NCBI RefSeq assembly: GCF_000379825.1
Contig: NZ_KB903834.1
Location: forward strand, 417,976 to 481,975
DNA from: Longispora albida DSM 44784
Lineage (GTDB): Bacteria > Actinomycetota > Actinomycetes > Mycobacteriales > Micromonosporaceae
Direction: 5' to 3'
DNA: 64,000 bases
Positions 33,415 through 42,531 of this stretch are shown piece by piece. Numbering within the stretch: position 1 is the first letter of the stretch; the number at the start of each line of letters is the position of its first letter. The notes under the pieces were generated by a model. It saw only the letters and a program-made list of their open reading frames with translations, was not told the DNA's origin and did not search any database. The position numbers were made by a program, and so were the translations under genes.

Positions 33415-34944
33415 TCAGACCACGTCGAAGTTGGCCATCATGGCCATGTCCTCGTGCTCCAGGTTGTGACAGTGCAGCATGTACCGGCCCTGGAAGCCGT
33501 CGAACTTCGCCAGCACCTCCACCACCTCGTACGGCCGGACGTCCACAGTGTCCTTCCAGCCCCCGTCCAGCGGCCCCGGCCCGCGCCCGCCCCGGGACAG
33601 CACCTGGAAGTGAGCCAGGTGCATGTGCACGGGATGGTGGAAGTCACTCGTGAACCGCCACAGCTCGACCGTGCCCAGCTTCGGGCTGGCCAGCGAGGCC
33701 GACGTGTCGTACGGCTTCCCGTTGATCGTCCACTTGCCGCCGAGCAGCCGGAAGTCGAACTGCCGGGTCGCCACGGCCTGCTCCCTGGTCAGCTTCGGTA
33801 CCTGCGACAGCACCGCCGGAATCCGCGAGTCGTCCTGACCGGCCCTGGTGACCACGAACTTCATCACGTCCCGCGTCCGGCCCTCGCCGAGCGTGTTGGC
33901 CAGCACGACGGACGAACCGGGCTTCACCGCCGAGAAGTCCACGACCACGTCGTAGCGCTCGCCGGGCGCGATGGTGATCTCGCCGTGCTCCACGGGTACC
34001 GGGAGGAGGCCGCCGTCGCCGCCGACCTGCGTGAACTTCAGCCCGCCGCCGAGGGTCAGCGTGTACCGGCGGGCGTTGGAGCCGTTGACGAGCCGGAAGC
34101 GGTACCGGACGGCCTCCACCTCCAGGAACGGCCACGGCCTGCCGTTCACGAGGATCACGTCGCCGAACACGCCGGACATCCACTCGTCCGTCACGCCGGG
34201 CTTCGTCAGCGTCGAGTCCAGCGACGGGTAGCGGAACTCGCCGTCCGCCTCGAAGGACCGGTCACCGATGATCAGCGGGATGTCCCGTTCCTTCCTCGGC
34301 AACGGGAGCGCCGACTCCTCGGCATCGGTCACCAGGAACGCCCCGGCCAGCCCCCGCCACACCTGCGGGGCGCTGAAGTCCATCCGGTGGTCGTGGTACC
34401 AGAGGGTCGCGGCCCGCTGGACCATCGGGTACTCGTAGTCCTTGGCCTGGTCGTGGAACTTCCAGTCCGCCATGTTCATCGCCATGCCACCGTGCCCGGT
34501 GTGCGCGGCGTGCACGTTGTAACCCTTGGGGGCGACCAGATCCGTTGGGAAGCCGTCCGAGCCGGCCGGGGTGACGCCGCCGTGCAGGTGCGTCGACGTC
34601 GGTACCGGCAGCTCGTTCTTGACCTTCACCACCATGCGCCGCCCGGCCTTACCCATGAAGGTCGGCCCGGGGAAGATCCCGTCGTAGCCCCAGATCGTCG
34701 TCTTCGTACCCGGGATGATCTCCACCTTGGCCGCGCGCTGGGTGATCTCGTAGTAGTCGGTGGTGTCGTCGCGCCGGACGGACTTGGCGACCGGCGGGAT
34801 CAGCAGCGGCACCTTGAACGCATCCGGCAACGGCAGCCTGCTCTCCAGCATCGTGCCCGTGCCGCCCTCGTTCGGTCCTCCACACCCGGCGACGACCGCG
34901 ACCGAAGCCCCGCCGGCCAGGGCGAGCAGCGTACGCCGGTTCAC
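33415..34944 (-). CDS. Multicopper oxidase (CotA-like)
   Basis: Exported laccase-type oxidase of 509 residues. The N-terminus MNRRTLLALAGG combines twin arginines with a lipobox ending in VAGC. All four copper segments are present: THLHGG, YHDHRMD, HHPVHMHLAH and the type-1/type-3 motif HCHNLEHEDMAMM with an axial Met. It can oxidise phenolics or metal ions, including Cu(I). The GTG start overlaps the stop of the upstream membrane protein gene by 4 bp (GTGA), so translation is coupled. Confidence 0.93.
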   Translation of the reverse strand: MNRRTLLALAGGASVAVVAGCGGPNEGGTGTMLESRLPLPDAFKVPLLIPPVAKSVRRDDTTDYYEITQRAAKVEIIPGTKTTIWGYDGIFPGPTFMGKAGRRMVVKVKNELPVPTSTHLHGGVTPAGSDGFPTDLVAPKGYNVHAAHTGHGGMAMNMADWKFHDQAKDYEYPMVQRAATLWYHDHRMDFSAPQVWRGLAGAFLVTDAEESALPLPRKERDIPLIIGDRSFEADGEFRYPSLDSTLTKPGVTDEWMSGVFGDVILVNGRPWPFLEVEAVRYRFRLVNGSNARRYTLTLGGGLKFTQVGGDGGLLPVPVEHGEITIAPGERYDVVVDFSAVKPGSSVVLANTLGEGRTRDVMKFVVTRAGQDDSRIPAVLSQVPKLTREQAVATRQFDFRLLGGKWTINGKPYDTSASLASPKLGTVELWRFTSDFHHPVHMHLAHFQVLSRGGRGPGPLDGGWKDTVDVRPYEVVEVLAKFDGFQGRYMLHCHNLEHEDMAMMANFDVV

Positions 34945-35360
34945 CGCTGCGCCCACTTCGGACGGTAGGTGAACGACCAGAACACCAGGCAGGCCGCGAT
35001 CCCGAAGATGGTCACGCCGAGCGGGATGTGCAGCTCCAGCGCCCGGGAGTACCCCGCGCCGATCTGCATCCCGATCACCGGCCACAGCAGGAACGTGAAC
35101 ACGATCGGCCACCACGGGCCGCGACCCGGCCGCCAGACGAGGAACGCCGCGGCCACGAGCGCGAAGGAGGTGAGGATGATCAAACCGCCGTTGAGGCTGT
35201 GCATCGACAGCAGGCCGACCTTGCCGCTGATGAACCCGCCGGCCAGCGCGGCCTGGCAGAACACCTGGATCAGCAGCAGCACGCTGAGCACGCGGAACGG
35301 GACGATGGGCCAGCGAGCGCCCTGTCGCTGCGGGACGGGAGAGGGGATGGGGGCTGACAT
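34941..35360 (-). CDS. Small four-helix membrane protein coupled to the oxidase
   Basis: A 139-residue membrane protein with four hydrophobic helices, no recognised family. Start at ATG (MSAPIPS) with GAGGGC six bases upstream. Its stop overlaps the oxidase start by 4 bp, so the two products are made together. It may assist electron transfer or assembly of the oxidase; that is context-based inference. Confidence 0.75.
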   Translation of the reverse strand: MSAPIPSPVPQRQGARWPIVPFRVLSVLLLIQVFCQAALAGGFISGKVGLLSMHSLNGGLIILTSFALVAAAFLVWRPGRGPWWPIVFTFLLWPVIGMQIGAGYSRALELHIPLGVTIFGIAACLVFWSFTYRPKWAQR

Positions 35361-35470
35361 GCCCTCAGTTTGCGATCTTGAAGAGCGCGCAGCCATCCGG
35401 AGTCGCCCGGATCTCACCCCGGTCTGGCTCCCCTAGGGGAAGTCGCTGTCCATATCGGACGAATGCCGGC

Positions 35471-35950
35471 TCAGGCGACCTTGCTCAGCTCGACCGGGCA
35501 GCCCAGGCGCTCGCCGGCCACGTTCAGCACCCGCTCCAGATCCCGCCACATCCGGGCCTGCATCCCGAGGTGCGCGACGCCCGCGACGAACTCGGGATGC
35601 GAGGCGCGCACATTGTGGACACTGTGGACGATCAGGCTGCCGGAGCCGTACGACTCGACGAAGTGCACGCCGCCGAACCAGCCCTGCGCGGCGATCAGAT
35701 GCTTGGCCGGGTCGGTCTCCAGCTCGACGTAGTCCCGGCCGTCGGCCTGCGCGCGGAACCAGCCGGGGCCGCCGGTGACCGTCCGGGCCAGCCCGGTCTC
35801 GCTGGCCAGGATCAGCGCGTTGGCTGCGGACACCTGGCCGGGGCTGATCTCCAGCAGCAGCTCGGACACCTGCTCCCGGGGTGCAGCGACCATGCCGTAC
35901 ACCGTCCACTGCGGGGCGCTGCCGATCATGCGGCCGATCAGTCCGTTCAT
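35471..35950 (-). CDS. Hypothetical protein, possibly SRPBCC-like
   Basis: A soluble protein of about 159 residues without signal peptide. Segments such as WTVYGMVAAPREQVSELLLE and GSGSLIVHSVHNVRASHPEF suggest alternating strands and a long C-terminal helix, which would suit a START/SRPBCC fold, but I cannot name a family. A GGAGG lies only one base before the ATG chosen here, so the second ATG seven codons later may be the true start. It diverges from the STAND regulator at 36086. Confidence 0.55.
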   Translation of the reverse strand: MNGLIGRMIGSAPQWTVYGMVAAPREQVSELLLEISPGQVSAANALILASETGLARTVTGGPGWFRAQADGRDYVELETDPAKHLIAAQGWFGGVHFVESYGSGSLIVHSVHNVRASHPEFVAGVAHLGMQARMWRDLERVLNVAGERLGCPVELSKVA

Positions 35951-36085
35951 GCCTCCGATGATCTGCCCGGCCCCGTCCGGGCCGCGACCCCGCCCCGCCC
36001 CCGGTGGGACGCATCTTGTTCGCAGGCTGGCCAAATGGCATGCTCCCCACACGTGCCGTGGGACGGCGTGGGACGGGGGAAAGCA

Positions 36086-38434
36086 GTGACCAGCCAGCTG
36101 AGCCAGGAGCTGCGCAGAATGCGCGACCTGTCGGGAAAGAGCCTCAAGGAACTCGAACGGCACACCCACACCAGCGACTCGTCCCTCTCCCGGTACTTCA
36201 GCGGCCGGCTGCTCCCGCCCTGGCCCGTCGTCGCCGCGCTGTGCAAGGTGGTCCGGCGCGACCCGCGTGAGGTACTGCCGATGTGGGAGGCCGCGCGCAA
36301 CCGGGCGTCCGGCAAGACCGGCCGCAGCGACCTCCCCCGCGACGTCGCCGACTTCACCGGCCGCGAGGCGGAACTGGCCGAACTCGCCGAGCTGCTGGAA
36401 ACGCCCAGCCCCGCCATCACCGTCATCGACGGCATGGCCGGGGTCGGCAAGACCGCGCTGGCCGTACACGCGGCGCACCGGCTCGCCGCCCAGTACCCGG
36501 ACGGGCAGCTCTACATCGACCTGCACGGCTACACGCCCGGCCACGATCCGCTCGAACCGGGTACGGCGCTGCGCATGATGCTGACAGCACTCGGCCTGCC
36601 CAGCTCCGCCATCCCCCAGACCCTGGAGGAACGCGCCGGGCTGTGGCGCGCGGAGCTGACCGCCCGGCGAGCCATCGTCGTCCTCGACAACGCCGCCGAC
36701 GAGGCCCAGGTCCGCACGCTGTTACCCGGCCGGACCAGCAGCCTGTTCCTGGTCACCAGCAGGCGGCGGCTGGCCGGGCTCGACGGCGTGCCGCCGCTGT
36801 CGCTGGACCTGCCGCCCGACTCCGAGGCCCGCGAGCTGTTCACCCGGATCGCCGGCGCGGCCCGGTGCTCGGCCGAACCGGAGGCGGTGAGCGAGGTGCT
36901 GGCCCGCTGCGGGTACCTGCCGCTGGCCGTCCGGCTCGCCGCGACCCGGCTCCGGCACCGTCCCACCTGGAGGGTCGCCGACCTGGCGGAGCAGCTCGGC
37001 GAGCAGCAGGCCGGGCTGGGCGGCACGTTCGAGCTGTCCCTCACCCAGTTCAGCCCGGCCCAGCGGCGGGTCTTCCGGCTCCTCGGGCTGATCAGGGCCG
37101 GGGACTTCGACGCGTACGCTGCGGCTGCCGTCGCCGGGTGCCCGCTGGCCGAGGTCCGGGACCTGCTGGAGGAGCTGGTCGACGCGCACCTGCTCCAGCA
37201 GCCGCGCGCCGGGCGGTACCAGTTCCACGACCTGCTCCGCCAGCACGCCCGGCAGACCGTGCCAGCCGAGGACCGGCCAGAGTCGCTGACCCGGATGTAC
37301 GACTACTACCTCCACTGCGCGATGACCGCCGCGAACGTGCTGGGCATCGTCGGGCGGGCCGGGGAGCCGGGGCTGCGCGTGCCCGCGTACACCCCGGATC
37401 TGAGCACCCCGGCCGGCGTGACCGGCTGGTTCGACGCCGAGCTGGGCGGGCTGGCCGAGCTGATCCGCTCGGCGGGGGAGGAAGGCCGCGACGCGCACGC
37501 CTGGCAGCTGGCCAGGGCGCTCACCCGGCACTTCTTCATCCGTACCAACAACAGGGAGTGGGTCACGATCGGCCAGCTCGGCCTGGCAGCCGCACGCCGG
37601 GCCGGGGACACCGAGGCAGCGGCCGGGCTGCTCGGCGGCCTCGGATACGCCTACGCCGAACTCGGCCAGCACACCGAGGCCCGCCAGCACGCCGAAGCCG
37701 CCCTGGCACTCGCCACGGAAGACGTCGCCCGCGCCGACCTGTACTGCCTGCTGGGCGCGCTGCTCGCCCGCCTCGGCCAGTTCGGCCCGGCCGAGGCCAA
37801 GTTCCGCGAGGGCCTGCGCCTGCACCGCTCGATGAGCGCACGCGAACCCCGGACGGTGTGGTGCGAGATCAGCCTCGGCCGGCTGCTCACCACGACCGGC
37901 GCGTGGGACGAGGCCCGGGCGATCCTCCAGATGGCACTCCAGTCCACCCGCGAACACCGCGACCCCTTCGCCGAGACCATGTGCCTCAACGCCCTCGGCG
38001 AGCTGTACCTGGCCCTCGGCCTGCTCGCCGAGGCCCGCCACCAGTTCGGCTCAGCCCTCACGCTGAGCCGCACCGTCAGCCACCGCACCGAGGAACCCGT
38101 CGCCGTCAACGGGCTCGCCAACGTCGCCCGCCGCACCGGCTCAGCAGCCGAAGCCATCGACCTCCACGAACAGGCGATGGAACTCGTGCACCTCTGCGGC
38201 TCGGAACGCCGCAAAGCCACCATCATGAACGACTACGCCGAATCCTGCCTGGCTGCCGGGCGGCCAGAGGAGGCCGTCGTCGTCCACCGCGAGGCCCTCG
38301 ACCTGAGCCGGCGGCGCAACGACCAGTACGAGGAGGCCCGCTCCCTGGTCCGCCTCGGCTCCGCCACCGGCGACCAGCCCCTGGCCGACGAGGGCACGCG
38401 CCTGTTCACCCTGCTCGGCGTACCCGCGGGCTAG
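36086..38434 (+). CDS. HTH-NB-ARC-TPR (AfsR-like) STAND regulator
   Basis: A 782-residue signal-integrating transcription factor. An XRE-type helix-turn-helix covers about 3-60 (LKELERHTHTSDSSLSRYFSG). The NB-ARC domain has an intact P-loop GMAGVGKT (116-123) and Walker B VVLDNA with Asp201, then GYLPLA and FHDLLRQHA. TPR repeats fill about 480-782. The GTG start has GGGGGA upstream. The gene has a rare TTA leucine codon at 36722-36724, which in Streptomyces relatives ties translation to the bldA tRNA. It ends tail-to-tail with the next gene at a shared CTAG. Confidence 0.9.
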   Translation: MTSQLSQELRRMRDLSGKSLKELERHTHTSDSSLSRYFSGRLLPPWPVVAALCKVVRRDPREVLPMWEAARNRASGKTGRSDLPRDVADFTGREAELAELAELLETPSPAITVIDGMAGVGKTALAVHAAHRLAAQYPDGQLYIDLHGYTPGHDPLEPGTALRMMLTALGLPSSAIPQTLEERAGLWRAELTARRAIVVLDNAADEAQVRTLLPGRTSSLFLVTSRRRLAGLDGVPPLSLDLPPDSEARELFTRIAGAARCSAEPEAVSEVLARCGYLPLAVRLAATRLRHRPTWRVADLAEQLGEQQAGLGGTFELSLTQFSPAQRRVFRLLGLIRAGDFDAYAAAAVAGCPLAEVRDLLEELVDAHLLQQPRAGRYQFHDLLRQHARQTVPAEDRPESLTRMYDYYLHCAMTAANVLGIVGRAGEPGLRVPAYTPDLSTPAGVTGWFDAELGGLAELIRSAGEEGRDAHAWQLARALTRHFFIRTNNREWVTIGQLGLAAARRAGDTEAAAGLLGGLGYAYAELGQHTEARQHAEAALALATEDVARADLYCLLGALLARLGQFGPAEAKFREGLRLHRSMSAREPRTVWCEISLGRLLTTTGAWDEARAILQMALQSTREHRDPFAETMCLNALGELYLALGLLAEARHQFGSALTLSRTVSHRTEEPVAVNGLANVARRTGSAAEAIDLHEQAMELVHLCGSERRKATIMNDYAESCLAAGRPEEAVVVHREALDLSRRRNDQYEEARSLVRLGSATGDQPLADEGTRLFTLLGVPAG

Positions 38435-39387
38435 GCCCAGCCGGCTCGGGCGGCGTGCCAGCCGAGCTGGATCCGGGTCTGGACTCCGGCCAGTTCCATG
38501 AGGCAGTGGACGCGGCGCTGGACGGTGCGCATCGACATGCCGAGATGCCCGGCGATCGAGCGGTCGGTGAGCCCGGCCAGCATCAGGGCGAGGATGCGGG
38601 CGTCGTCCGGGTCAAGGCTGGAGTCGGCGGCTGGTTGTAAGGGGCGCGCGTGTTCCCAGTACGCCTCGAAGAGGGCCGCGAGGGCTTCGAGCAGCCCGCT
38701 GGAGTGCAGGAGCACCGCGGCTGGCTCGCCGTGCGGGTCCGGGGGCAGCGAGACCAGCGCCAGGTCACGGTCGGCCACGATGAGCTTGACCGGCAGGGTC
38801 TCCGTGACGCGTACCTCCTCGCCGGCCGCAGTGGCCTCGACGGCCGCCTGCGCCTCCACCGGGGATTCGAGAGCGGCGCGTTCGACGATCACGCGGTACC
38901 GGATGCCGCGCTGGACGAGCGCCTGCTCGACGGTGTTCTCCTCGGTGCGGACGACCGTGGCGCGGGCGGTGACGAAGGCGCGGACCTCGGTACGGGCGGC
39001 GCGCTGGATCTGGTCGACGCGCTGCCGGATGCCCTCGGCCCCGTTGATCACCTCGATCAGGTCGCCGAACGGGCGCCCGGCCACGGCCCGGCGGTGTTCC
39101 TCGGCGAGGGCAGCGATGGCCACCTCGGCACGGCGCAGGTCGTCGTGCCGCTGGCTGAGGACCGCGCCGAGGGCCACGGCCGGCGGGGCCGCGACGTAGC
39201 GGTCGAGGTCCGCGCCGGAGCGGGCGGCCAGGCCACGGGCCGCCAGCAGCTCGAGCGCGTGCCGGATCTCGGCGGTGCCGCACCCGAGGTCAGCCGCGAG
39301 CTGGGCCGCCGTGGCCGAGGGCTGCGCGACGAGGCAGCGGTAGGCGTCTTCGGCGGGGCCGTCGAGGCCGAGGGCACCGAGGGTCAC
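38431..39387 (-). CDS. TrmB-like/LuxR-type transcriptional regulator
   Basis: A 318-residue regulator with an N-terminal TrmB-like winged helix (about 8-65), a middle phospholipase-D-like sensor region and a C-terminal LuxR-type helix-turn-helix at about 255-310 (LTDRSIAGHLGMSMRTVQRR). This layout is common in actinobacteria next to secondary-metabolite or transport genes. Its stop overlaps that of the convergent STAND regulator by 4 bp. Confidence 0.85.
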   Translation of the reverse strand: MTLGALGLDGPAEDAYRCLVAQPSATAAQLAADLGCGTAEIRHALELLAARGLAARSGADLDRYVAAPPAVALGAVLSQRHDDLRRAEVAIAALAEEHRRAVAGRPFGDLIEVINGAEGIRQRVDQIQRAARTEVRAFVTARATVVRTEENTVEQALVQRGIRYRVIVERAALESPVEAQAAVEATAAGEEVRVTETLPVKLIVADRDLALVSLPPDPHGEPAAVLLHSSGLLEALAALFEAYWEHARPLQPAADSSLDPDDARILALMLAGLTDRSIAGHLGMSMRTVQRRVHCLMELAGVQTRIQLGWHAARAGWA

Positions 39388-39492
39388 GTGGCGAGTATGG
39401 GCCAGGACATATTTACGTCACTAGTCCCGTGTTCAGATTGTGACGGTGAACCGCCAGCAATCAGCCCTGGTCAGACAGTCAGGCGTCATGCA

Positions 39493-39912
39493 TCAGGCGA
39501 ACATGACCGGCGCTGTCAGCGCCGTGAGGAACAGGCAGAGCGGGGAGTAGACCCTCAGGTCCCAGTGGATGTACTCCGGCAGGCCCTTGCCCATCAGGCC
39601 CATGACCAGCCCGCCGGTGCCGCGTAACAGGAAGACGCCGCAGACGACGGGGACTCCGGCGGCGTACAGGAAAAAGGGACCGGGGGCTGGCAGGACGCCG
39701 GACCGGGCAGCGATCAGGAAAGCTGCGGCGCCGAGTGCCACCGCGACGAGGGCGGTGAGCGGGCGGGAGGGGAGCTTGTCCTGCTCGACCCCGACGACGA
39801 TCCGGGCGAAACGCTCCCGGGTGGACACCGGCCAGGGCGAGAACATCCAGATCACGTGCAGGAGGCCTGCGGCGAGCACGATCAGGGCCGCAGAAGCGCC
39901 GAGGATCTTCAT
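39493..39912 (-). CDS. DUF3995-family membrane protein
   Basis: A 139-residue protein with four hydrophobic helices and the family's HVIWMFSPWP after helix one. Function unknown. A start four codons earlier (ATG at 39924) would fall inside an operator. It is divergent from a TetR gene with two near-identical 18-bp operators between, so repression by that TetR protein is very likely. A TTA codon occurs at 39625-39627. Confidence 0.82.
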   Translation of the reverse strand: MKILGASAALIVLAAGLLHVIWMFSPWPVSTRERFARIVVGVEQDKLPSRPLTALVAVALGAAAFLIAARSGVLPAPGPFFLYAAGVPVVCGVFLLRGTGGLVMGLMGKGLPEYIHWDLRVYSPLCLFLTALTAPVMFA

Positions 39913-39920
39913 GGTTTCGA

Positions 39921-39960
39921 CCATACAGCACTGTATGGTTTTCCGTACAGTACTGTACGG
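39921..39960. promoter_or_regulatory. Twin 18-bp TetR operators
   Basis: CCATACAGCACTGTATGG (39921-39938) and CCGTACAGTACTGTACGG (39943-39960) are inverted repeats with consensus CCrTACAGyACTGTAyGG. Their centres are 22 bp apart, two helical turns. They fill the space between the divergent DUF3995 and TetR genes and the second one abuts the TetR start. Confidence 0.85.
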
Positions 39961-39963
39961 AGC

Positions 39964-40521
39964 ATGAAGAAGGCGCGGCTGAGCAGGGAAGACTGGACGC
40001 GGGCGGCACTGACCGCGATGGCGCGCGGCGGCCCGGGCGCCGTGGCTGTCGACCCTCTGGCCAAACAGCTCGGCGCGACCCGGGGCTCCTTCTACTGGCA
40101 CTTCGCCGACCGTGAGGCCCTGCTGCGCGCCGCGCTCGAACTGTGGGAGCAGGAAGCGACAGCAGACGTGATCGCCGCACTGACGGCGATCCCCGGCCCG
40201 GAGGAGCGGCTGCGCGCGCTGTTCGGCATCGCGTTCGCGGAGGACCCGGAGGAGTTCGCCGGGCTCGAACCGTCGATTGTGGCGCACGCGCACGACCCGG
40301 TCGTCGAGCCGGTACTGCGACGGGTGACCGAGCACCGGCTTGCCTACCTGACCTCGCTGTATCGGGAGATGGGCGCCGCCGAGCCCGCCCGGCAGGGGCT
40401 GGTGGCGTACTCGGCGTACCTCGGGTGGATCGAGCTGCGGAAGATCGGGGCGGTGGGGCCGGGGGCGGCCGATCTCGAGTACCTGATGGGCAGGCTGCTG
40501 GCCAGCGAGGGCGCTGATTAG
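39964..40521 (+). CDS. TetR/AcrR-family transcriptional repressor
   Basis: A 185-residue regulator. The N-terminal helix-turn-helix (about 10-55) ends in the TetR hallmark GATRGSFYWHFADREALL; the rest is a helical ligand and dimer domain. The only upstream GGAG is inside the operator and one base from the ATG, so a leaderless transcript is possible. It almost certainly binds the twin operators in front of it and controls both itself and the DUF3995 gene. Ligand unknown. Confidence 0.92.
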   Translation: MKKARLSREDWTRAALTAMARGGPGAVAVDPLAKQLGATRGSFYWHFADREALLRAALELWEQEATADVIAALTAIPGPEERLRALFGIAFAEDPEEFAGLEPSIVAHAHDPVVEPVLRRVTEHRLAYLTSLYREMGAAEPARQGLVAYSAYLGWIELRKIGAVGPGAADLEYLMGRLLASEGAD

Positions 40522-40565
40522 GGGTTGTTGCCAGATTTTGGCAGCGTTCGCCCTATCTTCGGAGT

Positions 40566-40883
40566 ATGAAGAAATGGGTGATCGGCCTCATCATCGGCGG
40601 TGTCGTCCTGCTGCTGTGCTGCGTCGGCGTCGGCCTCTTCGGATACAAGTTCTTCCAGAAGGCCACCGCGACACAGTCGGCATACGACCAGGTCCAGATC
40701 GGACAGGACCGGTCGCAGGTGGAGGACATCATGGGCAGCAGCGGGCTGCCGTCCGACAACACCAAGAACCCGCCTGCCGGTACCGAGTGCCGCACGTGGA
40801 TCAACAAGGACGGCGGGAACGACGCCTTCGAGATCTGCTACGCGAACGGCAAGGTCACGACGAAGACGATGTACAACCCGTGA
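40566..40883 (+). CDS. Membrane-anchored BamE/SmpA-like domain protein
   Basis: A 105-residue protein with one N-terminal membrane helix (about 5-27) and an exported domain with the pattern YDQVQIGQDRSQVEDIMG, typical of the SmpA/OmlA (BamE-like) fold found in many small bacterial envelope proteins. Function in Gram-positive organisms is not defined. Confidence 0.75.
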   Translation: MKKWVIGLIIGGVVLLLCCVGVGLFGYKFFQKATATQSAYDQVQIGQDRSQVEDIMGSSGLPSDNTKNPPAGTECRTWINKDGGNDAFEICYANGKVTTKTMYNP

Positions 40884-40930
40884 TCTGACCAGAGGTTGGC
40901 TGCCGGGCCGGCAGGCATGATCATGTGTGA

Positions 40931-42091
40931 GTGGATCTCACTGACGAGCGCGGGACCGAGGTCCCGCCCGCGGAACACACCGAACAGCGCGTCATCTGGG
41001 CCGAGCTCTTCTTCGACCTGATCTGGGTCTTCGCCATCACCCAGATCACCGCGTCCATCGCTGGCGCCACCATGCCGTGGCCGACCCTGATTCTCCTCGT
41101 ACCACTGTGGTGGGGTTGGGTCGGCACCACGATCATGAGCAACGCCGCCGGTGCGCGGCTCGACGGGTTCCGTGGCCGGATCGGGCTGTTCGCCCTCGCC
41201 GGGTGCGGGCTGGGCATGGCGGTGGCCGTGCCGCACGCCTACGAGTCGCTCGGCTGGGTGTACGCCGGCTTCTACCTGGTGCTCCGGCTCGGGCTGTGGC
41301 TGGCCGTCGGGCACATCGCCGGCGGGCGGCAGAAGCTCAACCCGTTCGTCGTCAGCCTGTTCGTGAACGGTCCGCTGTTCGTCGCGGGCGCGCTGCTGCC
41401 GGGCGGCTGGCGGATCGCCGTGTGGAGCGTGGCCGTCGGGCTGGAGCTGCTCAGCCCGGTGGTACTGCGGCGGCGGATCTCTGGCTGGCGGTTCGAGACC
41501 GAGCACCTGCCGGAGCGGTTCGGCCTGTTCGTCATCATCGCGCTCGGCGAGACGGTGGTCGCGGTCGGTGCCTCCGCCCGGGGTACCGGATCGGACGCGC
41601 TGACCCTGCCCGTCGCCTTCCTGGTCATCGTCACGCTGTGGTGGACGTACTTCCACTTCGGCGCCTCGGCGGCCCGGCACGCGATCAGGTCCTCCGCCGA
41701 CCAGCTGCGGATCGCGCAGCAGGTGTTCACGTACGCCCACCTGCTCTACGTCATCGCGATCATCTTCGTTGCCGTGGGGCTGAAGAAGACGGTCGCGCAT
41801 CCCTACGAACTCCCGCACAAGGCAGCCGAGCTGCTGCTCGCGCCGGGCATCGCGCTGTACCTGGCCGGCTTCTGCTACTCGCGCTGGCGGATGTTCGGCG
41901 GGATCGGGCTGACCCGGCTGGCCGGTGCCGTGGCCGCCGCCGGGCTGGCGTGCGCGGCACCGTTCCTGCCGCTGGTGGTCACGGCGGGGCTCGGCGGGGC
42001 GCTGCTGCTCGGGCTCAACGCGTACGAGGCGTGGCGGGTGGAGACGGGACGGCCGCTGCTGCTGGTGGGGCGGGACCGGGTACGCGGATGA
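40931..42091 (+). CDS. LtrA-family membrane protein (second copy)
   Basis: A 386-residue integral membrane protein with about a dozen hydrophobic helices and the family signature WAELFFDLIWVFAITQ at the N-terminus plus ERFGLFVIIALGETVVA in the middle. It starts at GTG. Only moderately similar to the copy at 20051, so it is an old paralog. A hairpin terminator follows. Confidence 0.9.
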   Translation: MDLTDERGTEVPPAEHTEQRVIWAELFFDLIWVFAITQITASIAGATMPWPTLILLVPLWWGWVGTTIMSNAAGARLDGFRGRIGLFALAGCGLGMAVAVPHAYESLGWVYAGFYLVLRLGLWLAVGHIAGGRQKLNPFVVSLFVNGPLFVAGALLPGGWRIAVWSVAVGLELLSPVVLRRRISGWRFETEHLPERFGLFVIIALGETVVAVGASARGTGSDALTLPVAFLVIVTLWWTYFHFGASAARHAIRSSADQLRIAQQVFTYAHLLYVIAIIFVAVGLKKTVAHPYELPHKAAELLLAPGIALYLAGFCYSRWRMFGGIGLTRLAGAVAAAGLACAAPFLPLVVTAGLGGALLLGLNAYEAWRVETGRPLLLVGRDRVRG

Positions 42092-42121
42092 GTTTGGGGG
42101 TTTTGTGCCTGCCGCTTGAGG

Positions 42122-42144
42122 AACCCGCAACTTTTTGCGGGTTT
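42122..42144 (+). terminator. Short terminator hairpin after ltrA
   Basis: AACCCGCAA pairs with TTGCGGGTT around a CTTT loop, followed by TTTGG-like bases. Compact but plausible intrinsic terminator. Confidence 0.6.
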
Positions 42145-42188
42145 GGATCCGGCGCCTGAGGCAGGCTCTCCGCCGTGACAATGACACT

Positions 42189-42208
42189 GGTAGCACCGAA
42201 GTACTACC
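42189..42208. promoter_or_regulatory. Putative antitoxin operator
   Basis: GGTAGCAC-N4-GTACTACC is a 20-bp inverted repeat with 7 of 8 arm positions matching. It ends eight bases before the antitoxin ATG at 42217, a usual site for autoregulation by a ribbon-helix-helix antitoxin. Confidence 0.5.
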
Positions 42209-42216
42209 CTTCACCT

Positions 42217-42531
42217 ATGGCCGTCGAAAAGCTCAGCGTCTCCCTCGACAGCGCCGTCGTCGACCGGGCGCGCCGGGCGGCCGAGGCCGAGGGGATCTCC
42301 CTGTCCGCCTGGCTCAACCGAGCGGTCGAGCACACCCTGGACGTGACTGACGCGCAGGAGGCAATGGCCGAATACATCGCCTACTACGGCGAGCCGGACC
42401 CCGAGGAGATGGAACGCACTGCGGCCAAGCTCCGTGAGGCCGGCTTCGGCCAGCCCGAGAGCCCAGAAGACCACGCAGCCCGGATGAGGGCTCTGGCCAT
42501 CATCCGGGGCGAAGCGGAGCCGCTGCGATGA
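42217..42531 (+). CDS. Ribbon-helix-helix antitoxin of a VapBC-like pair
   Basis: A 104-residue protein. The N-terminal strand and two helices (KLSVSLDSAVVDRARRAAEA, then ISLSAWLNRAV) match ribbon-helix-helix DNA-binding antitoxins, and the acidic C-terminal tail (YYGEPDPEEME) would cover the toxin. Start chosen after the palindrome; a GTG fourteen codons earlier is in frame. Its stop overlaps the toxin start (ATGA). Confidence 0.78.
   Translation: MAVEKLSVSLDSAVVDRARRAAEAEGISLSAWLNRAVEHTLDVTDAQEAMAEYIAYYGEPDPEEMERTAAKLREAGFGQPESPEDHAARMRALAIIRGEAEPLR

Noticed and set aside
35433-36050. Alternative minus-strand frame of 205 codons over the hypothetical gene
   Set aside because: Its translation is Arg/Gly/Pro-rich without hydrophobic pattern, whereas the frame at 35471-35950 has normal amino-acid balance and codon bias.
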